Position numbers and translations under genes: made by a program. The notes below the pieces were generated by a model that was not told where the DNA came from, ran no database searches, and saw only the letters and a list, made by a program, of their open reading frames with translations. A DNA stretch of 64,000 nucleotides from assembly GCA_016110215.1 (NCBI GenBank), contig JADWQD010000003.1:2418001-2482000 (forward strand), given 5' to 3'. Each line of letters starts with the position of its first letter. Position 1 is the first letter of the stretch. This document shows, piece by piece, positions 53,148-64,000 of this stretch. Origin of the DNA: Capronia americana. Its lineage: Eukaryota > Ascomycota > Eurotiomycetes > Chaetothyriales > Herpotrichiellaceae.

Positions 53148-54997
53148 ATGCGCGGCAAGCAAAGTACCAAGCGCCTCAGCGGTGGGCGCTTGATTGCAGC
53201 CATCACTTCAGTATGCTCGTCGGGGTTTCTCTTGTTCGGCTACGACCAAGGAGTCATGTCAGGTGTGGTGATATCCGAGTATTGGCTGGCTCAGATGGAC
53301 CATCCTAGCTCACTGATGGTCGGGACGATGACTGCTTTATATGACGTTGGGGCGTAGGTCACCCGTGTGTCTCGAAGAATCAATTGTTGTTGTCGATATT
53401 GTGCTGTCGACATCGATTCGAGCTGACCGGTCCCTGTAGAGTATTTGGCGCCATTGGTGCTGCCCTGACCGGAGAACAACTGGGCCGGAAGAGGACCCTG
53501 CTCTTGGGGACCACGGTTCTGATCATCGGCACCATCCTCATGGCAAGCAGCTACGAGCGGATCCAGTTCATGGTATCTCGAGTGTGCACTGGCATGGGAA
53601 TAGGGTACATCACGTCCGTCACACCAGTCTACCAAGCAGAAATCAGTGCCGCCGCCCAGCGTGGCTGGCAAGTGTGCTGTCAACTCACGACAATGCTTGG
53701 TGGGCTGATGCTTGCTTATTGGATCAACTATGGCTTTTACTTCGTCCACAGCAGCGCGCAGTGGAGGTTTCCGTTGGCCTTTCAGCTGGTCTTTGCCATT
53801 TACATCATCGCAGTTGCGCCATCTCTTCCTGACACGCCGCGTTGGCTCATGCGACATCGAAGTCCTGCCGAAGGACTGGCGGTCCTCGCGCGGTTGAGGG
53901 GCCGAGACGAGAACGATCGCCTCGTTCAGATGGAGAAAGACGATATCATGGAAGCCATCGCGATAGAAGAGGAAGAGGAAGGCTCCTGGGCAGATCTGTT
54001 CCGCGGCAACGGTATCTCGGCCAACAAGAGATTCTATCTGGCACTAGGAATTCAATTCATGCAACAAATGTCCGGTATTAACATTGTGGGTGGTTCGGAA
54101 ATTTTGAGGCCTACACCGAGCATTCGGTACTGACTTGGACTCTCAGGTCACATACTATGCCCCAACACTGTTTACGACCTCGCTGAACATGTCCCAAGAA
54201 ATGTCTATTCTGATGGGCTGTTTTTTGCAATTGTGGTATATTATCGCCTCGTTCCTCACCTGGTATACCATCGATCGCGTGGGCAGACGGCTGCTCTTCA
54301 TCTCGATGGCTTTTGGCATGTGTATTGTCCTGGTGGCTGAGGCAATCGCAGTCAATCGCATCGAGGCCGACGGCTACCACAACACGTCTGCCGGTGTGGC
54401 AGCTGTGTTCTTTGTCTTCGCATTCGAGGCCTGTTTTACATGGGGTTGGATGGCTACTGTCTGGGTCTATCCTCCGGAAATTCTGCCCTTGAAAATCAGA
54501 GCCAAAGGCGCGGCGTTAGCCGCTGGGGCAGACTTCTTGGGCAACTTCCTCGTCGTGGAAGTCACCCCAGGTGAGTTGAACTGCCATTTGGCTGCCTGTC
54601 ATCGCTGACACCTCGAACAGATGGGGTCAAGAACTTAGGATGGAAGTTCTACATCGTCTGGGCTGTGTTGAACTTGGCAAACGCCATTATTGTTTGGATG
54701 TTCTATCCCGAAACGGGCGGCCAACCTCTTGAAGCCATCGATGCGCTCTTTGTACACGACGACCACCTTAGAAGGGAATCGACTTTGGGACTGCCGGACC
54801 AGGACCTTGACGCAGATCCCAAAGGCGTGCTCGGCAGATTGCAGTGGAGCATCGTCCGCAAGGCAGATCGGCAAGTGAAAGCATACAAGCGCAGTGGAAG
54901 GCGGAGGATTTCCGAAACCACAATATCCGAAGATGCCACGCAAGGAGAACGGCAGCGAAAAGCGCATAATGATCACCAGGAGGTTATCACGAAGTGA
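53148..54997 (+). CDS. MFS sugar-type transporter
   Basis: Four exons (53148-53353, 53440-54085, 54147-54570, 54621-54997) give 550 residues. Introns are 86, 61 and 50 nt (donors GTAGGT, GTGGGT, GTGAGT), and phases all close. Sugar-porter marks are present: GYDQGVMSG in span 1, EQLGRKRTLLLG between spans 2 and 3, the span 4-5 region RVCTGMGIGYITSVTPVYQAE, PDTPRWLMRHRSPAEGLAVLARLRG after span 6, QQMSGINIVTYYAPTLF in span 7, DRVGRRLLF between spans 8 and 9, and PETGGQPLEAID after span 12. Twelve spans are readable. The C-terminal tail of about 85 residues is charged and cytoplasmic. It is a plasma-membrane hexose or related uptake protein; the substrate cannot be read. The OMT gene follows on the same strand. 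Confidence 0.94.
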
Positions 54998-55869
54998 GAC
55001 GCAAGACGCAGGTGTCGGGACTCTTTCAATGGACTCCAGTGAGCTGAAGAGGAGACAGTGGTAGATGGACGCTTGAAGGATATCTCACCAATCAGAATGC
55101 AAGTGCTCGACTCCTGCCTTGGAACTAGCGTTCGAGACGAACTGCGTCCTCGTCATACTGTGTACATTCCAACGGTCCAACCACCTCCTATTCACCCACT
55201 ACAGTACAATGATGTCGAGATGAAAGCAGTCACGTGATGGTGCATTGGAAAGTCGGCCGCCAAGACAATAATTGGCCAACTAAGCACAATGCCAAGCTTT
55301 ATGCACGGTACGCTGCCAAGCCTTCATCTGTCTGCTCAACTCTCTCTCACCTTGAATTGATTCGACCCTGTCAGTTATACAGCAATTCTCCAAGTTGTTA
55401 CCCAGTTGCCGCTTTGTGCCAGTACGCCATATAGTCCACGTCCACTTTAGTGGCATCAGCCATGAAGAGCTTCCAGTCGTTTTGCCTCTGATCCCGATGG
55501 CTTTCTGCCGTCGCCCGGAACGTTCCTCGACTCAACCACATCCTGTAGGAGTCCGGTCAACAGCTTCATGACATCGCGTGAGACTGCTGACTACATCGGT
55601 TGCTATGTATGTCGACCTCGGAGGGCGAGGGGAACGCGACCATTCTTTTCACGGCGATTATCCTCCCAGTTGCGCGCACTTTCCTCAGCTCGAAGGATAT
55701 TCCGTCAGCTTCACTGTGCCTACCCATGATTATCTCATTCTAAACGACGAACTATGATTACTATCAGTCTTTCCTCGTTCGAAGACAATGCGTATAAGAA
55801 ATGCTCAAGGCCACGCATATCTTCTGCTACTATGTGGGTTGACTCGCATATGTACTTTATTTCTCTTGG
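54998..55869. other. Intergenic region
   Basis: About 870 bp between two plus-strand genes, holding the MFS 3' end and the OMT promoter. A CACGTG palindrome lies near 55231 (TCACGTGATG). No gene is seen. Confidence 0.5.
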
Positions 55870-57437
55870 ATGGAATTGAGTTGGCAGAAAGCGATTGCCC
55901 TCAAAATGCCCTTGGACGTGGATACCATCCGTTTACTGCATGCTTCCACACAAACTGCCTTTCAATCTCTCATAGAGGCAGTGGATGGAGAGACTGACTC
56001 AATTTCGTTGGCAAAGGCGGAACAGGCTGTATTGATTGCTGTCCAGAATGTTGAAACAGCCATATTGACTCCGGCTGACAGAGCCCTGAGACTGGGCATG
56101 CTGGTAAGTGTTTACTTTGCTCAATATTTACTGGATTGTCTGTTTATTGACATAAAGACTAGCCTGCTATCAACACCGCTGCGAAGATTGCACAACTCCT
56201 CGACATTTTCAATATCCTTCAAGAGGAAATGAGTATTGATGAACTGGCCCAGCAGACAAGAGCCGACCCGATCTTGCTGCGTATGTGATGTGAAGTATAG
56301 CCTCAGGCGGCCCTAGTTGAGCTGATTGTTTCCTAGTCCGAGTTATGCGGTGTCTTACGGCATACAGGTTCTTCACTCAGATTCGTGCAAACCATTATCA
56401 GGCCACTGCTTTCTCCAGGAAGTTGGCGGAAGGTCCTGCTGGCAACTGGATCAAGATATGCTACGACATCGGCCAGGCAATGAACCGGGGCATTGTCCCT
56501 GCCCTAATCCGCACGGACTTCCAAAACCCAAAAGACCCCTCGGGGAGTGGTGCGGTCGAGGTCTGGGGACAATCTTTGTTTCAATATTTGGCCAAGGATC
56601 CCCACAAAGCTACTGAGTTTGGCGTAGCAATGGAGGTACAGAGCGAGCTCGAACCCGCATACTACGCTCATTTTCCATTCTCGGAAGTTAAAGAGGAACT
56701 GTCCAAGCTTCCGCGCGCAGTCACACTAGTCGATGTGGGTGGCGGACACGGCCATGTCTTGGCCAATATTATCAAAGACAACCCCGAACTACGCGGCCGT
56801 TTCGTTGTACAAGACCTTCCTGTGGTAGTGGATGAGCTGAAACTGCGGGATGTCCCATTCGAGCCTATGGTGCAGGACTTTTTCGAACCTCAGTCTTTGA
56901 CGGGCAAGCTATCCTCATCGTCCTGGAGACTTGGACCCTTCTAATCTTGTGCGCAGACGTCAAGTTTTGGCATCTCAGACACATTCTCCACGATTGGCCA
57001 GACGCCGAATGTCTCACGATTCTTAACCATCTCCGGGATGCTTGCATCACTACGAACACCCTCCACGCCACGCGATCATACTCTCGCATTCTCATCCAAG
57101 AGTTCGTTCTCTCGGACGTCCACTGTGGGCAACGAGAGGCCGTCTTCGATATCATGTGAGTCTTTTTTTGAAGGCTGGATCAAATCCATCAGCATCATTG
57201 GACCTTGATCATCCAGATACAGTTCTGTCATACTAATACCGAATCAGGATGATGGCCTGGCTCGGAATGGAAAGGTCTGAGGGGCAGTGGACCGAGTTGC
57301 TACGAAGAAGCGGCCTTAAGATTGTCAAGATCTGGAGAGCTGCACTTGGTGACTACGGTATCATCGAGGCCGAGCCAGATATTGATCACGACATCGCTCG
57401 TGAACCCCCCCGAGAAAGCATGATCGGACTCACCTAG
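55870..57437 (+). CDS. S-adenosylmethionine-dependent O-methyltransferase
   Basis: Five exons (55870-56103, 56163-56280, 56337-56903, 56957-57155, 57248-57437) encode 435 residues. Introns are 59, 56, 53 and 92 nt, and phases close. The third intron is GC-AG. The N-terminal half is the helical dimerisation/winged-helix part of fungal COMT-like enzymes (LAQQTRADPILLLRVMRCL, NHYQATAFSRKL). The SAM site VDVGGGHGHVLANI starts near residue 249, FVVQDLPVVVDE carries the next strand, and LRHILHDWPDAEC contains the family catalytic His. The C-terminal helix pair reads GMERSEGQWTELLRRSGLKIVKIW. Relatives methylate phenolic groups of secondary metabolites such as sterigmatocystin. The substrate here is unknown, and no polyketide or peptide synthase is in the window. 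Confidence 0.9.
56904..56956 (+). other. Non-canonical GC-AG intron in the O-methyltransferase gene
   Basis: Donor GCAAGC and acceptor GCGCAG, 53 nt, with TTCTAAT as a likely branch site. Removing it joins EPQSLT to DVKFWHLRHILHDW in the frame required by the conserved methyltransferase core. Reading through hits a stop at 56942-56944. Confidence 0.75.
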
Positions 57438-59855
57438 CTTTGCCGCCTAGATCATATGTTTGCATGCTATTGACGTCCATCTATGGTAACGATGGTACCG
57501 CCCACAACGGAGTCAGCTTTTGCCACTTATCCGTCAATCCTTCCCAGATTGCTTTCACCAACGCTGTGCCTGAGCCTGAGGCGCTCTGTCTTATGTGGCG
57601 GTACATAAGAATTCTCAAGCAAGAAGTTGCTCTCTCAAACACCTCCGCTATTCGCATCAATGCTCGGAAATTCGTCATTGCTTCTCGCATTATTATCTAG
57701 ACGTCCAGAAGCGCCAGTCGACACTTCGCGGCGACATTGTCAAATGACATCTCCGAGCCCACGGGGGCGTGATCAACATTCTTGAGATCACAAGTCGGGG
57801 GCCTGCAGCTGGACCACCCCTGGGAACAGCCTCGTCTAACCTGCAGTGATTGAGAGTGCTATCCGGGCTGAGCAGACCTGGCCCTTCCATGGTTAACAAC
57901 ATTACCTTTTGCAACGAGCCAGGCATATCTGAAACGATGAGAAGGCTCAACCTGCCACACAGGTGTGAAGCGTTCCTCGTCCGGGCCTGCTTGCTGTGTA
58001 CCCGCGTTACCTCGGCTTGCATCCTTGCCACAGCTCCAAAACGCCCTCGGCTCGAACTATTCATATCAATATCTTCAGCTTCCTCAGCGCTTAACAGCAT
58101 AAAAAGCTCTTTCGAACCGAAGCTCGGTCCCCACATACATACGATACCAGCCAGAATGTTTTGCCGATATTTCTGGTCGTGACAGACGCGTACTGCTCCG
58201 TCGGTCTCAACTCCGCGCCCTTAGCTCAAAGCCTGAGGGGTTCGGCTTAGCCGAACGCAGACAACCATCGAGTCTGATATCATTTGCGCTACGAGGACAA
58301 TGAGTGCGCATGTCTACTTCCACGCACTCTGCTCCCGATGCAGTGGTGAGATGAGGTGAGTTGTGTCGAGTTGAGATGGCCCCATGGATGTGTCCGTAAG
58401 GCGTCGATGGCATCAAGATCCTCACCGCAATTGCTGTAGAAGACGGACTGTACAATGCATATGTAGAGATGTCGCAGCTCGTGTCCAGTAGCAGGCTTTA
58501 GGGATCCCGGGCACGAGCACGAGCCCGAACTCAAGCCCTCGAGCCTGCCTACAAATGAAGGGAAGCGAGAGATGGACATTCTGACAGAACCTCAAATCTT
58601 CCCACTGTCACACATTACGATATACGACTCACGGTTACGAACTCGACTCGCACCGCACCGTGAGCTCCCCTGCTCGATAGATATCAACGGGGTTAACACG
58701 GTACACAGTATAAAGCAGCCCTGACAACCTGTGGCCATGAATCCCCCGAAAAGGCAACGCAGAGAGAGCTCCAAGAGATCGCAGCGTGGGGATCCTCGTA
58801 TTCGCAATGGCGCCGGTCGGTCTCTGCGTTATAGGAAGGTGGAAGGTGAATGTCGGGTGGAAGCCGGAAGATATGGTAGGTACGCTCTTTCCTCCTTACA
58901 CATCGCCCGCAACGGATGGGCGTGGATACACCGGGACAATGTCAATGTCTGGTGCCACTCGTGTGGTATGTGTGTTATGTATGAGGACGTGGGACAGCCC
59001 TCCATGCGGCACACTCCGCTAACGACTGCAAGGGCCACCACTCCTTGTTCCGAGTGCGGGACTCGACTGTAAACTGCATTCGGACAGCCAAGGTCGGCTT
59101 TTCCGAGGCTCACTGCATCAGACGGGCCAGAATCCGAACGCAGGACGGAGCTCTCCCATTCCTTTTGACTTTCGGTGTCATCCATACCGGGCTCATTCCA
59201 GCAAACGTGCGACCAAACACAACCGTGGAGGGAAACGTGGGGTAAGGGGGGTTTGCTCACCCATCGCCTCCGGTACCGTGCAAGTGCTGTGGCTGATCGG
59301 GGCACCACCGGGAAGGGGTTGAACAATGCAGAACCTCGGTCTGCCCTTGGCTTTGGCTGTGGACTGTGGGCCTTCCTGCAAGGCTGCACCTTCTATCGGC
59401 AGTTAGGAGTTCGTCGTTCGTTCGACCCTTCCTCCTTTCCCGGCTGAGAGGGCGGGCGGCTCCCAGGGCCAGACACCAAACACAAATCAAAGTCACCGTC
59501 CACACTCCACCGCGAGAGCGCGCGATGGTCCTTTTATCTTTCTTTCTTTTACACCGCCCCCGGACGAACTTGTCACCTTCGTGTCAAGATGATACCAAGA
59601 TACATGAACTTCTTGGTCGTTTGCGTACCAGTTGCATGAACCGCATATCACGTGCGCGCGAGACTGGTCCTTCCCTTCCGCTTCCCTTCCTTTCGACCAG
59701 GCAGCCCGGTTTGCTGACATTAGCCGTTGCTCACCGTGTGCTGGTGCTAGTGCCCATCCTCCGAGGGTCACCACGTTTCTTCTAATCTTAAGGGTTCGGA
59801 GCTCCTTACAACTTGAGGAGGCGCTCCGCGGATATTATCTATTTATTCTATAATC
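57438..59855. other. Gene-poor stretch
   Basis: 2.4 kb between the OMT and ADH genes, both on the plus strand. Open frames of 60-190 codons exist on both strands, such as 57693-58136 and 58829-59389 (minus), but none shows a motif, a start-codon context or plausible composition. It includes the ADH promoter; CT-rich leader DNA is seen at about 59535-59560. Confidence 0.5.
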
Positions 59856-61199
59856 ATGGGCTCGGTTGGCCTCGACGCCAACGGGATTATCAACGATAAT
59901 GGCACTATCAACGGCAACATCAACTTGCCGGCCACGGGCAGTGCGCCTGCCGCTGTCTTGACGGGCCCGTATGGCGACGGGTACACGATCAAGGAACTCC
60001 CCATCCCGACGCCGGGGGTCCACGACGCGCTTGTACAGCTCGAGTACAGCGGCGTGTGTCATGGTGATGTGTACGCCAGGGATGGCGGCGGGCCTGCGCC
60101 CAAGGACCCGGTCCGCCCGTTGATTGGGGGCCACGAGGGCGTGGGCAGGATTGTCGCGCTGGGAAGGAGAAGCGGGACCGGCAGTGAGAGTGAGAATGAA
60201 AGCTCCGACGCCTTCCGTGTCGGCGACGTCGTCGGCGTGGCGTGGAGAAGTCAAGTCTGCGGAACGTGTCAGGCTTGCGCGGCCGGGGCGGAGAACCACT
60301 GCTTCGACCAGAAGGTGACGGGATCGCACAGAGACGGGACCTTCCAGCGATACATATCCTTCCCGACGTCGCAGCTGGTACGCATCCCGCCGGGCGTGTC
60401 GTTACCGAGCGTATGTCCGATCCTGTGCGCCGGTGTGACGGCCTACTCGGCACTGAAGCGCATGAATCCTCAACCGGGCAGGTGGTGCACGATAGTCGGC
60501 GCGGCGGGCGGGCTTGGCCACCTGGCGATCCAGTACGCGAAGGCCATGGACCTGAACGTTCTGGCCATTGACGGAGGGTCGCCTGAGAAGGAAGACTTCT
60601 GTCGGAAGATGGGAGCCGACGCCTTTGTTGATTTCGCGAAGCCCGGCCTCGCCGAGACCATCATTGCTAAAACCGGTGGTGGCGCGGACTACATCCTCGT
60701 GCTGAGTCCGCACCAATCTTCGTACGAGTGAGTTTCTCTTCTCTTGCGATGGTCTTGTCTAGTCGGCGGATTGTGCTGTTGCTGACACACCCATCACCTA
60801 CCAGTGCGGCCGGAGAATATGCACGGTTCGGGGCTCAGATCATGGCCATCGGGATCGGGAACCTACAGTAAGTACCTATCACCACCGCTACCGCTACTAT
60901 CCATGTACATGTCCATGTCCGTGCCACGCAACCTATCACTGATTTACTCATCTCATCACTCCAGCATGTCCCTCCGCCCTCTGCTCAAGAAGGACCTGAT
61001 CGTCCGGTCGAACCAAACGGGAAGCAAGGCCGACATGAAGGAAGCGCTCGACTTTCTCGCCTCAGGAAGAGTGGTGCCAGAGTTGGAGATGGTCGATCTG
61101 AAGGAGATCAACGAAGCGCTGGACAGGATCAGGCAGGGCAAGGTCATGGGCAAGTTGGTTGCCAACCTTGCGGGCTGTAAGAGTGCGTCGAGACTGTGA
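59856..61199 (+). CDS. Zinc-dependent alcohol dehydrogenase (yeast ADH type)
   Basis: Three exons (59856-60727, 60805-60867, 60965-61199; introns 77 and 97 nt with GTGAGT and GTAAGT donors) give 389 residues. Catalytic zinc ligands Cys68 (SGVCHGD), His93 (GGHEGVG) and Cys190 (LCAGVTAYSAL) are present, as are the four structural zinc cysteines 135, 138, 141 and 149 (CGTCQACAAGAENHC). The NAD-binding loop is GAAGGLGHLAIQYAKAM. The Ser/Glu-rich insert RRSGTGSESENESSDAF (103-120) lies in the GroES-like domain, just after the catalytic His strand, and is unusual. The Asn/Gly-rich N-terminus (1-27) is an extension without a clear targeting signal. The enzyme interconverts primary alcohols and aldehydes with NAD. 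It is tail to tail with an aldehyde dehydrogenase, which suggests a shared alcohol-use pathway. Confidence 0.95.
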
Positions 61200-61320
61200 A
61201 GATGAAGAGAGGGAATGGATGTTCAGAACGCGTCCAGACTGTGATGAAGGGTGAGTATACATGCTCAGCCTCAATCTCAGTCCGATACCTTTAGAACCGC
61301 ATCAGCATTAGCATTGGCTT

Positions 61321-61344
61321 GGGGGGGGTGGGGGGGGGGGGGTG
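61321..61344 (+). repeat. G-rich homopolymer tract
   Basis: G8, T, G13, T, GG in series. It could form a quadruplex on the plus strand, or may be prone to length error in assembly. Confidence 0.85.
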
Positions 61345-61465
61345 GTTCGCGGGAGGCATTAGAGCATAAACACGCATTGGGGAGATGCCGGAAGGGAAGG
61401 GAAGGGGATAGAGCAGGTTGAAAGAGAGTGTGATACCCATGTCCATTCGTTGGTCTAAGATTGTT

Positions 61466-61645
61466 GAGCTCTTGAATGCCATGATCCATGATTGGTGCCT
61501 TATGTTAAGCGCTTGAATGCCATAATCCACGATTGGTACCAGAAGTGAGCTCTTGAATGCCATACCCGTTCATCAGTACCAGATGGTGAGCCCTTGAATA
61601 CCATAGCCATTAATCGATACCAGAAGTAAGTTAAGCTCTTGGAGT
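61466..61645 (+). repeat. Degenerate minisatellite, about 41 bp period
   Basis: Four to five copies of a unit built around GAGCTCTTGAATGCCAT, then a variable stretch, then GATTGGTACCAGAAGT. Copies begin near 61467, 61509, 61549, 61590 and 61635. Confidence 0.75.
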
Positions 61646-61869
61646 GGAAATATTCATGGGCCATCCATACTAGCCATTCACTTATCCTATTTCACTCATT
61701 CCGCTCACTTCTTTCAATCATCCATTCTAGCATATGATCTTTTAGTCATTCATTCATTCACTCACTCACTCACTCGTCTCATCATCCATTCTATTATCAT
61801 TCAATCTATCTCAAGCTTATCGGTTATCCTATCGCTTACAATCTCCATACAGCCTCCAGCTTCACATCT

Positions 61870-63784
61870 TCACATCCCATTCTGCATCTGTCCATTATGC
61901 CACGTGTTGACCGCCATACTGGTCGGGTCGGGATTATATTTCATGAAGATCGTCTTCAACTCCGTGTACGTGTTCAGGCCGTGCAGGGACAATTCTTTGC
62001 CCATGCCGGACTGTTTCCAGCCGCCGATGGGCATGTCCACGGCCCGCACGGGCACCGAGCAGTTGATCCCCACGGCGCCGGCTTCCAGGGCCTTGGCGAC
62101 GCGCACGGCCCGGTCGAAGTTCGAGGTATATACGGAGGCTGCGCGCGGGCCATCAGGGTCAGCTCAGCACAGCACAGCACAGCACAGCACAGCGTTCGTA
62201 TTTGCGTGCGATCAAGGGAGGAGGGGGAGGGGGAAGTTCAATAACAGGCAGCACGAATGTTTCGAGGCCAAAAATTGCACAGAAAACGCACACGGAAACA
62301 AGACAGCACAACTTACAGAATAATCCGAAATCCGTACAATTGGCCTCGGCCAACACGTCGACCTCATCCTTGAAGGTGTTGACGATGACGACGGGGCCGA
62401 AGATCTCTTCCCTATACGCGGCACTCTCGACGGGGACGTTCTTCAGGATGGTCGGCTCGATGAAGGCGCCCGTCGTGCCGTGTCTCTTGCCGCCATACAC
62501 GAGGGTGCCGTCGCGGGCGCCCGCGTCGACCAAGCGCTGGATATGCGCCAGTTGGGCGTGATCGGACTGCGGGCCCTGGAAGGTGGTCGGGTCGGACGGG
62601 TCGCCGATGGTGACTTTGGCCATCAAGGTCTTGAGCTTGTCGATGTACGCGTCCGCGACGGCCTCCTGGACCAGCACGCGGCTGTTGGCCTGGCAGTGCT
62701 GCCCGCTGTTGTGGTTGATGCTGTAGTGCGTGTAGCGGGCCGCGGCGTCCAGGTCGGCGTCGGCGAAGACGATGGCGGGGCTCTTGCCGCCCAGTTCCAG
62801 GGACACGTTCTTCAGGTTCGAGTCGGCCGCCATGCGGAGGATCTTGCGGCCCGTGGCCACCGAGCCCGTGAAGGAGATCTTGCGGATCTTCATGTGCATG
62901 CCGATCGCTGTGCCGGTGGGGTCGCCGAAGCCCGAGACCACGTTGACCACGCCGGCTGGGAAGCCCGCTTCCTTGATCAAGGCCGCGAGGCGAAGCGAGC
63001 TGAGTGGCGCTTTCTCCGACGACTTCAGCACCACCGTGTTGCCGCAGATCAGTGCGGGTGCGACTTTGAAGGCGAACATGATCATGGGGACCTGCCAACG
63101 TCAGTCAGTCGGCCAGGGGGACATAACCCCCCTCCCCCTTTCGAACAAGGATATGCGCGAACATAGGCATCACGTACATTCCAAGGGATGATCAATCCGA
63201 CCACACCGTAAGGTTGCCGAACACTGACGTTAAGAAAGTTGGGCGAACTGAGACTCGACTCCCCCAGGACATGGTATCCACTGCCGGCGAAGTAATTGAA
63301 CACGCCCACCAGGGCAGGGATGTCCATCTTCTTCAACAACTCGATGGGCCTAGGAGAAAGTGATCAGTACCACGCCCACTCCATTCACTCGCGGTCCATC
63401 ATCATCGACCCTGGCGACCAGGCCGGCGTTTCTGACTTACTTGCCCATACACATCGAGTCCAGTTCGGCCAGCTGCTGGGCGTCCCTCTGCACGAGCTGC
63501 GCGAACTTGAACATATACATTGCCCGTTCGTGCGCGGCCAGGGAGCTCCAATGCGGGAATGCGGCCTCAGCGGCCTGGACGGCCAGGTCGACATCTTCCT
63601 TGGATGCTTCATGCACAGCGCAGATCTCCTGGTCGGTGGCCGGGTTGGAGATGTTGAATGTCTTGCCGGTTTTGGATTCGACAAACTAAGCATACCGTTA
63701 GACAAGCATATTTGTAGGGGATGGATTCGATATGTATACCTCATTGTTGATGAATAGTCTGGTTTCTATCGTACTGGGCTTCAT
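61870..63784 (-). CDS. NAD(P)-dependent aldehyde dehydrogenase
   Basis: Five exons (63784-63740, 63685-63441, 63349-63178, 63091-62317, 62138-61870) give 501 residues. Introns are 54, 91, 86 and 178 nt with GTATAC, GTAAGT, GTACGT and GTAAGT donors, and all phases close. The ALDH core is complete: FVESKTGKTFNISNPATDQEI, IPWNVPMIMFAFKVAPALICGN, FTGSVATGRKI, the general base Glu253 in LELGGKSP, the catalytic Cys287 in NSGQHCQANSR, EEIFGPVV, and the closing PIGGWKQSGMGKELS. There is no targeting signal, so it is likely cytosolic. It oxidises an aldehyde to its acid. With the convergent ADH it would complete oxidation of an alcohol such as ethanol; the specific substrate is not readable. A CAGCA repeat sits in the last intron. 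Confidence 0.95.
62165..62193 (+). repeat. CAGCA pentanucleotide run in the ALDH intron
   Basis: About five units of AGCAC/CAGCA within the 178-nt last intron of the aldehyde dehydrogenase gene. Confidence 0.8.
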
Positions 63785-64000
63785 CTTGACTGTATGTGTG
63801 CGTGTGTGTGTGCGTGTTTGTCGGTGTCCCTCTCTGACGTCCTCGGAGGCGGCTTACTGGGCTGGATCGGATCAGCTTCGGACAGCGGCTGGATTCAGAC
63901 AGGACATGCCAGCATGGGCACCGAGTCAGTCGTTATTGGCACACATGATGTACGAAGGTACGGACACATGTCAGAATTGTAAGCCATGTCGTTCGGGGAG
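63785..64000. promoter_or_regulatory. ALDH promoter region (partial)
   Basis: 216 bp upstream of the aldehyde dehydrogenase start codon, reaching the window edge. A TG-rich run (about 63793-63819) lies directly upstream of the ATG and reads as a CA-rich leader on the minus strand. Confidence 0.6.

Larger units (their letters stand above)
61200..61869. other. Convergent intergenic region rich in simple and tandem repeats
   Basis: 670 bp between the stop codons of the ADH and ALDH genes. It holds a G-run, a minisatellite and CATT/CACT-rich simple sequence (about 61690-61780). No gene is seen. Confidence 0.7.

Noticed and set aside
57693..58136. 147-codon minus-strand open frame
   Set aside because: No motif and no start context; the surrounding 2.4 kb looks non-coding.
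58829..59389. 186-codon minus-strand open frame
   Set aside because: Pro/Ser/His-rich chance translation, with overlapping frames of similar size on both strands.

Overview
The window is nuclear DNA of a filamentous ascomycete (Pezizomycotina). Most genes carry short GT-AG introns of about 50-60 nt with CTRAC-like branch points. Gene content is typical of that group: HET and NACHT-ankyrin allorecognition-type genes, an RNA-silencing RdRP, and fungal RIC1, TIM44, RIX7 and VPS9-ankyrin orthologues. I cannot assign a genus. I re-derived the exon structures below by reading splice sites and checking that the phases close.

Layout. 1-5849: an unrecognised gene (minus, cut by the window edge) head-to-head with an NLR-like protein made of a nucleoside-phosphorylase-like domain, a NACHT domain and ten ankyrin repeats. 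7481-13747: an F-box-like gene, a four-span membrane protein and a decayed locus joining a broken Zn2Cys6 regulator to a carboxylesterase C-terminus. 14214-18109: an RNA-dependent RNA polymerase. 18652-33144: a housekeeping block with RIC1, mitochondrial uS11m and TIM44 (divergent), a small I78 inhibitor-like protein, a VPS9-ankyrin Rab GEF, and RIX7. 33456-41188: two uncharacterised multi-exon genes, a class III aminotransferase and an SDR with an altered catalytic motif. 42891-52423: a 2299-residue HET-like/TPR/C2H2 protein and a classical HET protein. 53148-57437: a sugar-type MFS transporter and an O-methyltransferase. 59856-63784: a zinc alcohol dehydrogenase and an aldehyde dehydrogenase, tail to tail.

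How the genes relate. Three loci (NLR, giant HET-TPR-zinc finger, HET) look like self/non-self recognition or regulated cell-death genes, interspersed with conserved housekeeping genes. RdRP points to a working RNA-silencing pathway. The ADH/ALDH pair could convert alcohols to acids in two steps. The most unusual object is the giant HET-TPR-C2H2 protein: it has seven zinc fingers built by duplication of a finger-plus-linker unit, and a separate run of four R-S-[ND]-T repeats.

Limits: no homology search or RNA data were available. Family names rest on motifs I recognise, and a few starts and terminal exons are uncertain as stated.
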